Shown here piece after piece: positions 32,721-44,400 of a DNA stretch of 64,000 bases. Each line of letters starts with the position of its first letter. Positions within the stretch are counted from its first letter, which is position 1. Source of the stretch: Gamsiella multidivaricata (Eukaryota; Mortierellomycota; Mortierellomycetes; Mortierellales; Mortierellaceae); assembly GCF_025024155.1 (NCBI RefSeq), contig NW_026251709.1, positions 1,039,860-1,103,859 on the forward strand, in the 5' to 3' direction. A program made the translations under genes and the position numbers. The notes below the pieces were generated by a model. The model saw only the letters and a list, made by a program, of their open reading frames with translations, was not told the DNA's origin and made no database searches.

Positions 32721-34192
32721 CGCGAATCAAGGTTCGGGCAGAATTGCAATTGCTCGCCACGCGAGTCTGAATGAAAGCATATCCTGTTTAAGGTTGCTTG
32801 CCCGTTCCAAGCCCGCGTCCACCTTGTCTATTTCGTGGGAGTTACTTTATGTCACGGTTCCGAGCACGGGAGCTTATTGGATATAAGCTATCGATCTGGG
32901 GCCTCAAACCATGCTTTATTCACGTACAAACGGCCCACTTAGTTGCCCTAGTCAAACCCCAGTCTGCAATAAAATATCTTCCTACCTTGTACTCGCTCTT
33001 GCTCCTCCATCCCTTACTCACCTGCCTGTCTAGAACTTGACAGTGGCGGGAATATGAATGGCTCATTTACCAAGTCGGACTCAGCGCCGTCTTGATAGGC
33101 CTTGCGAAACCATCTCTTTTTGATAAGGCAAATACGTAGTACTTACACCTCTTATCAATCAACATCGCTTAAAAAAGCAACAGCAGACCAGACCAGTGAT
33201 ATGAAGAAAAAGGTATGTACAGAGGTAGGATCCGTCTTTCAAACGCACCACATACTGAATGCGAGCGGGGATTGTGAGGTGAACGACATCATAGACGCGC
33301 TCAGCATTATGCTCTTCAAGCTGATAGAGCACTGTGGTTAATGACGTGTTATGGTGGCCTTGCTTAATAGTACTTTCGACCTAATTGCAACAAGAAAAGA
33401 GCAAAGATGGACAACTGAATGAAACTGGCATTAACAAAAAAAAAAAAAAAAAAGAATAAATACGTAGAAATAAAAATAAAAATAATAACAAAAGATTCAC
33501 TGTGCCATCTGCAACAGACTCTCTTAGTTAGATGTTCTTCGCATGGACAGAGGCTCAATAAAACAAGGGCTCTCGCACCTTGGTCTCCATCTGCTACAGA
33601 GCAAAGCGACCAAGGTAACGCTGATTCATGCTGTAGATGTCTCCAAACAGAACTTTGCACTGCGACATCTGCTTGCTGTTTGGCTTGGCATGCATGACCT
33701 TGAAGTGCCTTGTGGCGGTCACTTCCTGCGACTGCTTCGAACACCTGTAGCAAAGTGGATTGCGGACCCAGGGACGACTTCATGTTGCTGTGGATCTACT
33801 CATCTCCCTGACTCTCTGAGTTGATTATATATCAGCTGTAAAGTGTGCTAAGACCCAAGGTCAAGCCCAGTACTCGAGACGATCAAAGAATCTTGTAAGA
33901 TACGGAAGTAATTTAGATTTTATGCCTGTCTTATATCTTGAACCTCTCGTGGATATTACATCTGCTGCGAATTTTTTTCTGGCACATACTCTGCTTCTGT
34001 TTTGGACCCAGAACCATCGCAGAAAAAGGCGCGTCAAATGACATGAACAGGTAGGCCGTGTGGGTACGTTCTGGATGTATTTAAGCCAGAATTGTTCTGT
34101 ATTCATCACCATGCCACTTTCTCCTCATCTCAACATTACATCTTTCCATTTCGTCCCTCCTTATCAACAATACATGTTACTCATATGAAAGC
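32721..34192. other. Degenerate sequence, no gene supported
   Basis: It contains A runs (33436-33453), a possible LTR-derived stretch near 32850 (tttatgtcacggttccgag) and a 139-residue minus frame (33783-33364) rich in Cys and His without a domain. I see nothing firm. Confidence 0.35.
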
Positions 34193-34850
34193 CTAGAACA
34201 ACAGATTTCCCAGGTCGACTTTGAATGCGTTGCCGTTGACCTGCTCGACAATCCTGTAAGGGCCGATATACAGCGGTTCAAGCCTTCTTGAGGGCCGACT
34301 GGCATGTGCTGCGACTGAGAGGTGTTCTGTGCTAAGAAGTACCATGACACCGACACCGAAAGGCACTTTGCTGCGGAATTTATCTGCTTCTTGCTTTTGG
34401 CGATCCGGAGCAGTAATGATAGCACCTTGGCTCGAGCGAAAGCAGTCATCTGAGAAGCGACGAAGTCTGAGGCCGATGGCACGTTGGTGATGGACGGTTT
34501 CAGGAGTGATGCAGGCATGAGAGGGCGGTGACTGCAGTTGAGGAAAAAGGGCGAAAATCCTGTCGATGGGTTCACCAAATTGTTGTACCAGTCCTTTTGA
34601 TTGTATGAAATGTAAAAAGCAAAGCATCTCTTCAAGCGTTCGATTGGCACGCTCCGTCTGTCCATCATTCTGAGGGTGATATACCGTCGACATGTTCGAT
34701 TTGGTCCCCATCATCTTCATCAATGCCGTCCAGAATTTGTCTATGAAACGAGAGTTGCGGTCGAGATGATAGTGCGCGACATACTATGCAACTGGAACAC
34801 CTGTTCGAGCAATATCGGTGGCGGAGTCCGTGGTATGGCTTCCACAAAGA
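34193..34850 (-). pseudogene. Ty3/Gypsy integrase remnant
   Basis: STVYHPQNDGQTERANRTLEE is the DDE glutamate region of a Ty3 integrase. Downstream, DKFRSKVPFGVGVMVLLST and RRLEPLYIGPYRIVEQV are the GPY/F module that precedes a chromodomain. Frames change near 34600. RT and RNase H are absent. Related to, but clearly older than, the element at 41272-46611. Confidence 0.8.
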
Positions 34851-35099
34851 TACAAAAATGGTCCTGCTTAGACAACATGTGGTAAATTAAGGTTTGTGCT
34901 TACTACAGTGCGCACGACTTTGCGTTCGTACATTCGATTGCCCCGGAACCTCAGTGGACTGCACCTCCTATCACTTCTACCACTATGCAAGTTCCCTGAA
35001 GATCTGATGACACTATGGACTTCTATGTAATTCTAAAGTCTCATGGTGAACTTTTTGTTACGCACTGTAGCAATGTTCGGTCCCTTTTTTCTATTTAGC

Positions 35100-36060
35100 G
35101 ATCCTAGTAAAATATCTGTGCGGTATGGCGCACCACTTGCAGAGAACTTCTTTCCATTTTTCAAGGTTGTACAGCTGTATAGTTGTATAGCACATAACAC
35201 ACACACAGTTTACATTTCATCCACGTGCGCAACGTTACGTTGTCCGCGATTGCCCTGAAGACATAAAACCAAAGCTGCGGACAATCGTTCTCTGATGGCC
35301 TGATTGTGCCGAAGGGAGGGTTTTCGATAAAATCACATCTAACAAACCCAGTAAACGGTCCGATCAGAGGGAGGTTTTCAAAAAAGATAAAAAAGGGTCG
35401 CACCTACAAGTGCGTAAGGATCTTTGAAAACCTTGTCTTGACCAATGACAGACTTGGGCAAATGCTCAGCCAGTTCGTAAGGGCCAAGTAAGGCTCCCCT
35501 GTCTTCCGCGAGCTTTCTGTACAGGAACGAGACGCTATGTTCCGCCAGCGTGGGCTGATATTCCTTGGCGAAAGCCAAACACGAGCGGCCTTCGAATTCA
35601 GGGATGGTTGCACGAAAAATAGCGTCTGAAACGAGTTCCTTGTCACCTGTACTCATACAGTGGTCAATAGACCTTGGTGACATTGTGTTTAGTAGGCAGG
35701 ACAATGCCACTCTATAGCAGCACAAGGTGTTCTTTGTTACTCCTTGGTTTTTTATAATTGTGGGCAATCAAAACTAAAAATCAGGTACTTTTTTCTTAAT
35801 GTCCTTGCGGAGTATGTGGGAATGATATCTGTAAAAAACGAGATCTTTTAATAATGGTCTGTGGGCAATGCAATCAATTAAGGTTTTACCAGGAGAAAAA
35901 TGTAATGAGACAAGAGAGAGATCTTTAATAGCACCGTCCGGTCCCCTTTGTATAGGTCGCAGAACGGTCTTTTCTGTATAACGTGATCCTAGTAAAGTAT
36001 CTGTCCAATATGGCACAGCTCCCTCCCATAGGAGGCGTACAGGTCTTCTAGCTCATATTG
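35100..36060 (-). other. Fragmentary multi-exon gene of unknown function
   Basis: Exon-like frames run 36016-35790 (YWTDTLLGSRYTEKTVL...LLKDLVFYRYHSHILRKDIKKK, then donor gtacct) and 35653-35410 (GDKELVSDAIFRATIPEFEG...SVIGQDKVFKDPYAL, then donor gtaggt). The intron ends in tacag. A diverged duplicate of the first exon's start (35096-35130, gatcctagtaaaatatctgt) lies 890 bases away. The composition is that of a true protein, but I recognise no family and see no start. Confidence 0.45.
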
Positions 36061-36245
36061 GGCTGATTGATTACGGTGTGAGGGAAAAGTGAAAACCTCA
36101 AGGTAAACAAAATAAAGCCTCTACATGACAGTTGTAATAATCACCTCAAGGCAAAAAGCAAAAAGGCCTTGCGAGGGAAAGCCAGAAGGAAAACCTTTAT
36201 CGTGATTCAAGGAGAAAGTACATGAAACCCCCTCCTCATACTCCT

Positions 36246-38000
36246 CTATTTTCTGCTCGCTGATTTGCTTCGTGGCCTACAGCGTCCTCGTTTGCGGGAT
36301 AGCTCTCGATCAATTGCGCTTATATTGACCTTTGGTGGGCGACCGCATTTAGGTTCCGGGGCGGTTACACTATTAGCAGAATTGCTCATATTATTTTTAC
36401 GTGCTTCTGGACGCTGTGTCAATAGTGGCTCCTGCTGATTCTGCTTCGCCTTGTGGCTCTTCAAATTTTAACGAGGCTGCCGTCAAGAAGGTAGTCCAGG
36501 AAGATCGCGACTCTTCCAGTAGTCTGTGATGCACTTTCTCTCAACAAAGTTCTCTTCTGGTTCCCAGGCCTTCTCTGTATACCCTTTCCACTTTATGAAA
36601 TACTCCACCCCTCTCTCAGAATCATCCCGATGTTCGAAAATCCCTTCTATTTCGTAAGTGGGTTGGGATGGAGCGTACAAGCGTTGAAGCAAATCGCCGA
36701 TGCCGTATTTCAAAACATACGCACTGCCTGTAGATCTACGCACAACAACGTAAGGACCTTCATACTTGGACGTCAATTTATCACCCAAGATAGGATCGAA
36801 AGTCGACCTTGGCTCCATCAGGAAACTCATTGCGCGATACTGTTCTGTTGAATCGCCCAACCATTCTCTTCTGAGTGGCACGCGACTTGGCACTCGCAGC
36901 TGGGAAGACAACTTCAGTCATGTATTGAAGTCGCTCCAAGAGTTCACTATGGGATAATCGTTCATCCTTATCGTTTGAAAAATTATGGAAACCGTTGAAA
37001 TGTCCGGCAAAAAATAAACAAGTTGTGCAATGCAACAATTCTCGTATTCACGGCTAATTGAGCCATGGTGACATATCGGTCCCAATTGCGTTTCTTCGCT
37101 TTGATTTCTTTACGGATAACGTTTACAGCTGTCCTAACATGGTTCTCGGCTATGCCATTGGCTCGAGGGTGATATGGAGTGGCCAATCGATGTTGTACAC
37201 CCATCTCTGTGGTCATCACTGTCATAACCTCATTAACGAACTCTTTTCCATTGTCCGACTGCAAAATGCGAGGAAAACTAAATGGTGGTAAATATCTTAA
37301 ATAATTTGTGCACTACGGTTGTTGCTGTCTTATTTTTCATGGGCACGAGAAAGGCGAGCCGAGTACAAGCATCTACTAAAATGAGCAAAATGGTGTTCCC
37401 TTTGACACTTTCTGGGAAAGATCCGGCAAGATCTATTGCCATATGCTCTCCGGGCAGCTGGGCATGGATTACAGATAGAGGATGATATCCCTTGCATCCT
37501 ATATTTACGCATTGACATTCTGTACAGCGCTGAACAAATTCTAAGCAGTCTTTAGTCATCAAGGGCCAAGTTTTGTTCAGTGAGTGAATATGATTGGCCA
37601 TGGCATTTGTGCCAAAATGGCCAAGCGCGTGGGTATCGGCTAGCAATGTTTCACGTTTGACCTCTGGCACCGTCTATCTGGGAGTTTGCTTATCCTGGAT
37701 AAGATACATACAGCTATAAACCTTCGTAGTTCCATTAATAGGTGTTCTACTCGTCCAAAGCTCCTGTGGGAACTGACGCGACAATGCATCGGGTAGTACA
37801 TTAAGCACTCCTGGTCGGTAAACGGCTTAAATGTGTAATCTAGGATAGTCTCTTGCTATCCAATGAGCATAGAGTTCATCTCTTGAGAATGAATGAACGT
37901 CAGTGCGCGACGGTCCGTGTACAACGTAAAATGCCTACAGTAGAATAAGTAGACACACCTGGGAATAAATTCACACTTACGTTCCTATCCAACGTTCGTA
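36246..38000 (-). pseudogene. Ty3/Gypsy pol remnant with chromodomain
   Basis: From the right: RNase H end (HFTLYTDRRALTFIHSQ, about 37930-37880); integrase HHCC zinc fold (HALGHFG...CTECQ, 37650-37520); catalytic HMAIDLAGSFP, MQSDNGKEFV and NGIAENHVRTAV (37450-37120); GPY/F-like YEGPYVVVRR; chromodomain VEYFIKWKGYTEKAWEP (about 36590). A tail with an AT-hook-like GRPPK lies at 36340. At least three frame changes (near 37270, 37000 and 36470) and missing RT show decay. Its sequence differs from both other Ty3 copies, so it is a separate lineage. Confidence 0.8.
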
Positions 38001-39817
38001 AGTCTACAACTCGTATATATAACACATGAATCTGTCAGGGCCAATGCGCTGCGGTATATGTTTTTAGGCCATATGGATCTGTACATATATTTCATTCGAA
38101 GTGTAACCGTCCTTTTTTTGTTTTTTTTTTGTTTTTTTGAAAGATTATGTCGATCCCAAAGCAAAATTAGAGTACCATGAAGTATTAACCTGGCGTTGCG
38201 CTTTTGCGCTTTTAAAAGTGGGGACTTACACGAATTTTCAGTGGCAAGAAATGGCATAGCCGACTTGACATCAATGAACGCGAGGGATCCGTCGATCTCA
38301 CATGGACATTTATATAGGAGTAGCCATGACCTTGATAAAAATCGAAACAAGGTCAATGGAAATCCTCGTAATCGGAGTAAGAACCCGGTCAAGGACTTTT
38401 TCATGCAGACAAAGCTGCTTGGTCATTTCACCGATGGCGTCACCTTCCACATATCACTCTAACTGTATTTGTATGAAAGTATCAGCAGTTAACAACTCAA
38501 AGGCTGGTAAGCGTATAAGAGACGAGTTCAAACTGCCTAGGTTAATGCGGAACACCCAAAGCTGGTACTCCGAGTCTAGGAGGATATTGAAGCTTGATCG
38601 GAGGACGTAGTAAGGATAATCGAGAGCTCCACTGCGTTACATTCAAAGAGTCGTACCAAGAGACGATCAGTCAGATCGTAGAGTCTCACATCCACTAGGG
38701 AAATAAAATAGCCGCGGTCTTGATGAGAATGGAATGTAATAGCTATGGAGAATGGAGAAGGAAGGTGAAGTGCATATCATGAGGCGAGATTCAGGGCTTT
38801 GGCCGATCGATCCATGGATGTAACCAGTACTCACTTGTCTTTTCTAGTCATCCTGATAACAGTCCCTTGAGAATGACGAGCGCCACGTTGTGCATACTAC
38901 AACGTTTGCTCCGCAGTTTTTTTTTTTTTTTTTTTTTTTGGTAGTGGTGGTGATACACGGCCGCTCAACATAAGACCTGCAATGCAGTTGGTGTTGCTGG
39001 CAACAAGTCTCCTCAAGTTTTCTATGATAAAAGAAGAGGGCGGAGGAAACTACAAGGCGATTTCTTTCACTCTATCTTTTTTTTTGTCCTGCTCATGCAT
39101 GAATGCCTTTCAATTGCTACGCTGTGCCGCGTAAGAGCTTGAGAACACTGAGCTTTGTCAAAGCACTAGACCAGCGATGCTCATAATTTGCCGCAATCTC
39201 AGTCATGGATCAGAAGAGGTAGATGCAACACAGTGGAGCTTTTTTTTTTTTTTTTTTTTTTTTTTCGGTCAGCGTCACAGTGAAGACTATTCAGGGAAGC
39301 AACAGTGTGTTGGCTACAGGGCGCAAAGGCTCGTTGATGGTGCCTGATAGAAAAAAGTTAGCGTTGGATTCCATGCGACATAAGGACGTAGCGTACATCG
39401 TACGGCTGCATTCATATTCATCCGTTCTTTTTTATTTTCCTCTTTGCGATGCGGAAACTATTGCAAAACTTCCTCTCCTGTCCTGATAGACCCTCTGCAC
39501 TTGATGCTATCAATCGTTCTCGAGTCAGTTTCTGCACGCCATGATGCTGCGAGTTCCTGAATAATACTGAATGCGTCAATGACTGTTGCAGTTGCTCTCT
39601 GACATGTCGATGGCTCCATTGCAGGCATAAATACCAAAATGCGCGAACCCGTAAATGATGTTGATCGCAAAGACGTACCTAGCAACAAAAGTGAGAGGGA
39701 GAGGGGCTGAGAGTTAGAATCCGTAATTACGTTCAGGACACACTCTGGCTTCTGGCCAACAAAAAAGAAAAAAAAAAAAAGATGCGGTACTGACGACTTG
39801 AATATCAGAAGGGACTA
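38001..39817. other. Non-coding stretch with homopolymer T tracts
   Basis: T runs of 20 or more at 38919-38939 and 39241-39265 and A runs near 39764-39780 are typical of retrotransposed tails or slippage. No open frame has coding character. The left part (38200-38450) may be further decayed Ty3 sequence. Confidence 0.4.
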
Positions 39818-40376
39818 CCTCGGAATTACACACGAGGCAGTGTGCTGTGCCCAGCGATGCTTCACCAAGGGGTTCCACACTAACACTGCAGCACAGCACG
39901 GGATACCCACCTTTGACTGTGCGGAGAACGCCGCAGCGTCAAACCTCCCAACACAATCATTGAAGCATGACCATGTGCACTTTGGAAAAGCAGAATGGCC
40001 GCAGAGATAGTACCTTGGCTGCATTGGACGCGCCACTGATGGGGTACATCACACCTCCACATATGCGAAAGAGAGCTGTAGAAAGACCTGTGGTGTTTGT
40101 GGTTTCTTCTAAAGGGGCCACCTCGGAATTACACACGAGGCAGTGTGCTGTGCCCAGCGATGCTTCACCAAGGGGTTCCACACTAACACTGCAGCACAGC
40201 ACGGGATACCCACCTTTGACTGTGCGGAGAACGCCGCAGCGTCAAACCTCCCAACACAATCATTGAAGCATGACCATGTGCACTTTGGAAAAGCAGAATG
40301 GCCGCAGAGATAGTACCTTGGCTGCATTGGACACGCCACTGATGGCACCTCACACCTCCGCATATGCTTGCGGTCT
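39818..40376. repeat. Direct duplication, period 303 bp, next to poly(A)
   Basis: The block cctcggaattacacacgagg...ttggctgcattggac occurs at 39818-40029 and 40121-40332 with almost no change, and similarity continues less exactly to about 40376. An A tract of 29 bases follows the second copy (40380-40408) and an A-rich stretch precedes the first. The minus-strand frame MLCCSVSVEPLGEAS is duplicated with it. A short retroelement with an A tail, or slippage duplication, could explain it. Confidence 0.85.
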
Positions 40377-40377
40377 G

Positions 40378-40410
<33 letters not shown>

Positions 40411-40700
40411 CGCATGAAGAGAGACTATCACGAGAGGGGTTGATTGATTCGAGAGCAGCAGCACGTTCCTTTGGGCACGCAACGACCATCGCTTGTGGCA
40501 AAGTGATGGTGGGAGGGGCAAGATGGAGGGAGTGAAGATCGTTGTGCGCGGATCATGTAGGCAGGTGGCGCAACTCTGGATGACGTCGATGGGCCTGAAC
40601 GTCGCTGCTTATATCACTCTTCGCAGTATCAGCCCAATTCTCTCGTCCTACAAGTGTCGCTCATCACCGCAGCTGCAACAGCGCCGCTCTACCGTCCACA

Positions 40701-41271
40701 ATGACAACTCCAGCCCACCTCCATCCTAACAAGCGCGTCCTGCTCATCAAGAAGCCTGTATTCTACGACGCGCCGGTCCATGTTCAGTTTTTCAACCAGC
40801 ACGCTGTTTCTGAATGGCTCCCGGAGAGGTTCCTAAAGCACGGCTATGGAGATCTCGATCACTTTTTTCGCGGCCTTAAGTGGATACGGCAGTTTCCCAC
40901 TCTCCCACAACACCTGAACGAGTTTTGCCATCATCTCGAGCGATACTACAACTCGGAAGATGGGCGACTAACTCTGGAACTCATCCGGAAGGCCCATCTC
41001 GCCTCAAAGACTCAGGACAACTTCCATATCGCAATGGATACGGCTCTTTTCAAGGCGGCAGACAAGCGATCCGCTCAAGTAAACCGTAAGACTGAAAGCC
41101 TTTGATACCTGCTGGTTGCATCATGCATTTTTAAGCGCAACATTGTATTGAGACGCCTTTCATTGCCTTTATGTTTCTAGCGTTCGAGGACCCCAAGAAC
41201 CCGTTCCTTGTCCAAGCTCGCGAGCCATCCAGCATCTGCAGCTCCGTAGCCGCCTCAGCAGAAGCCGAGAT
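40701..41271 (+). CDS. Unknown gene, cut off by the Ty3 LTR
   Basis: ATG 40701 opens a 128-codon exon (PNKRVLLIKKPVFYDAPVHV...FHIAMDTALFKAADKRSAQV) ending at donor C/GTAAG (41085). A 95-base intron leads in phase to 41181 (FEDPKNPFLVQARE). At 41271 the LTR begins and the frame stops inside it at 41300. The protein is rich in His and aromatic residues, with no domain I know. Its promoter side looks normal. The rest of the gene is not found beyond the right LTR, so the break is more than a simple insertion. Confidence 0.65.
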
Positions 41272-41459
41272 TGTAATAGCTCTAGGCAGTCGAGGGCAGG
41301 GGTAAGGATGGAAAGGGTTGGAATGCGTGCTGTATTAAGATGGCAACTAGCTGGTCTATATATCTATGTCTACGGTCCGGTTCCGGCCCGGCCGGTTGTC
41401 TATAGCCGAGGCCCCAGTCCTTTCGGAGTCGGGGCTATAAGCGGGGTTATCCTGTTACA
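41272..41459 (-). repeat. 3' LTR of the Ty3/Gypsy element (188 bp)
   Basis: TG...CA-bounded in both directions (tgtaatagctctagg ... cctgttaca). By eye it is identical to 46424-46611. A purine tract (aatgggaagg, reverse of 41460-41470) lies just inside as the polypurine tract. Confidence 0.95.
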
Positions 41460-41482
41460 CCTTCCCATTAAAAAAAATAATT

Positions 41483-44400
41483 TTACAGTCTATGCTGTTT
41501 CTTGTACTGCCGTAAAAGTCGCGCACAGTTGGTCATATTGCTCTCTGGTTCCCATGTGGAGTCCTCCCTTGCATATCCTTGCCACTTGACCAGGTACTCC
41601 ACGCGATTGTTGTTGTTTCGATGCTCCATGATCGTCTCAGCCTCGTATTCTTCCTCGCCATCAATGATCTCTGGTGCTGGCCTCGCATGTGCACGTCGGC
41701 CGAATGTCACCGGTGAAGGTAAGTAGGGTCGAAAGCGGTCAACGTGGAATATATCGTGTATCTTCATGGCCGGGGGTAGCTCAATGCGGAAAGAGACCGG
41801 TGAGTGCTGTTCCAGGATGGTATAAGGTCCGATGAAGTGTGCCTGCAACTTCTTGGTGGGGCGATTCCTGTCAGCAGCAACAGTGATGTCTTCTGTACTC
41901 AGCAGCACCTGGTCTCCAACTTTGAAATCGTGATCACGGCGACGAGAATCCGCATTCTTGGTCTGCCGTTCCTGAGCATCTGCGATGGCCTCTTGCGCGA
42001 GGACTAATGCTGTGCTCTGTGCCTCTACGAATTCCATGACACTGGGATTGGGACTGGGCTGAGGTTGTAGCAGAGACGACGGTACGCGTGGGTGAAATCC
42101 CAGGTTCAAAAAAAATGGGGACTGGCCAGTGGTGGCATTGCTGGAGTTGTTGTAGGCGAACTCAGCGGCGGATAGGAGTAGATCCCAGTTTGTCTGTCGC
42201 TGGTCCACGAAGGCGCGTAAAATGGACTCCAGTGTCTGGTTGGCACGCTCGGTCTGTCCATCGGTCTGAGGGTGGAAGGCGGTCGACATGGCCAGCTTGA
42301 CGTCCATGAGGCGGTGCAGCTCCTTCCAAAAACGACTGGTGAACTTAGTGTCGCGATCAGAGACGATCGAGGTCGGCATGCCGTGCAAGCGAAAGACGTT
42401 GTCAAAGAACTGTCGAGCTACGTCGGATGCTGTGTCGGTGGTGTGGGCTGGGACGAAGTGGACCTGCTTTGACAGTTTGTCGACGAAGACCGTGATGGAG
42501 TCATAGCCGCGAGGAGTCTTGGGTAGCTTGACAATAAAATCCATCGTCACCGTCTCCCATCGCTGAGTAGGGATCTCGAGGGGCTGGAGTAGACCGGCAG
42601 GTCGCTGGTGGCTGGGCTTGTTCCGTTGGCAACTCTCACAGGTTTGCACGTACTGCCGGGTGTCACGTGCGATGTGAGGCCAGTACACAGTGCGACGGAG
42701 TGCATCGTATGTCTTGTCGAAACCAAGGTGGCCGGCGATGGCGGAGTCGTGGGCATCGTGAAGAAGAGAGAGACGAATGTCAGATTTCTGGGGGATGCAG
42801 ACAAGGTTGTCTCCTCTGCGATCAACACAAAGAAGACCATCAATCAAGCGGTAACGCGGTGGTGTACTTCCCTCGAGGCAGCTTTCATAGATGGGACCGA
42901 GCTTGGGGTCGTCCCGGTAGCTGTCTACAAGGCGCTGCCTCAAACCTGAATCCAGCTGAACGGTCATTGAGTTGATGTTGACTGCAGGGGGGTCTTGGTC
43001 ATGATGGTCCGGTCGTCGCGATAGAGCGTCGGGAACGATATTGTCGACTCCACGTTTGTACTTGAAGTCGAAGTCGTACTCCTGCAGCAACTCCATCCAT
43101 CGTGCCTGGCGTCTAGTTAACTTGGGTTGGGTTGGGAAGTGCTGAAGAGTAGCATGGTCGGTGTAAACGACAAAATGTGTCCCGTCCAGATAGTATCGCC
43201 ATGTCCGAAGTGCGTGCACAACCGCCAATAGTTCCTGTTCGTGGGTGGGATAATTGCGTTCGGCGCTGTTCAGTTTGCGGGACGTGAACGCCACGGGTCT
43301 TGACTCACCATGTTCATCAGTCTGGAACAAGACAGCGCCTAGCGCGAATCCAGACGCGTCGGTTTCAACTGTGGTTGGTAGATCGGGATCGAATATTCGC
43401 AGCACAGGTGCTTTGCTGATCGCCTCCTTCAGGGTGGTGAAAGCGCGTTCTTTGTCCGTGTCCCAGGAAAATTCCACGCCTTCACCTAACAGAGCCGTGA
43501 GAGGGAGAGCGATGTTAGCAAAGTTGTTGATGTATGTGTGGTAGAACTGTGCGAGGCCAATGAATTGTTGCACGTCCTTCTGCTTCGATGGGCGAGGCCA
43601 TTCCCTGATAGCCTTGACGTGGCCGGCGCTGGTGTGGATGCCATCCTTTGAGATGACATGTCCGAGGAATTCAGTTTCTTCTTGCATGAAGGAGCACTTG
43701 CTCAACTTCGCATAGAGGCCGTTCTTGCGGAGGAGCGCCAGCACACTTCGGATGTGGGCAATGTGCTCTTGTTTCGTCTTGGAGTAAATAAGAATGTCAT
43801 CAAGATAAACAACAACCCATTTGTCTAAAACCGGATCCAAAACCTTGAACATCATGTTGGAGAAAGATGCAGGAGCATTAGTGAGACCAAAGGGTACCAC
43901 ATTGAACTCGTAGTGTCCGTACCGACAGCGAAATGCTGTCTTGTGCGTATGAGGCTCAAATATCCGTTGCTGATGGTATCCTGACAGCAAGTCCAGTTTC
44001 GAAAAGTATCGTGCCCCTCGGAACCTGTCGATGAGCTCGTCGATGCGAGGGAGCGGGTGGCGGTTCTTCCTTGTGATTCGGTTGAGTCCACGGTAGTCAA
44101 CGCACATTCGGAGCGCACCATCCTTTTTTCTGACGAAAAGGACGGGCGCGCCATAAGGCGATGTGCTGGGCTTAATGAATCCTTTGGCGAGGAGGTCGTC
44201 GAGCTGTCTCCTGAGCTCGTCCAGTTCCGCAATAGAGAGGCGGATCACAGGGCGGAATGGCGGGTCTGCGTTGGGGTCAGTCTCGATTTTCATAGCATCC
44301 CCTCGGTCTGGTGGTAGACCGGCGGGGAGTGAGTTGGGGAAGACGTCTGCAAACTCCTGAAGTACAATGGGTCGGACTTCGGGCGGAAGATCAGGTGTGG

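Noticed and set aside
41308..41589. Open frame over the left LTR, duplicated at 46361-46840
   Set aside because: It is only the LTR sequence read through; its duplication follows from the LTR.
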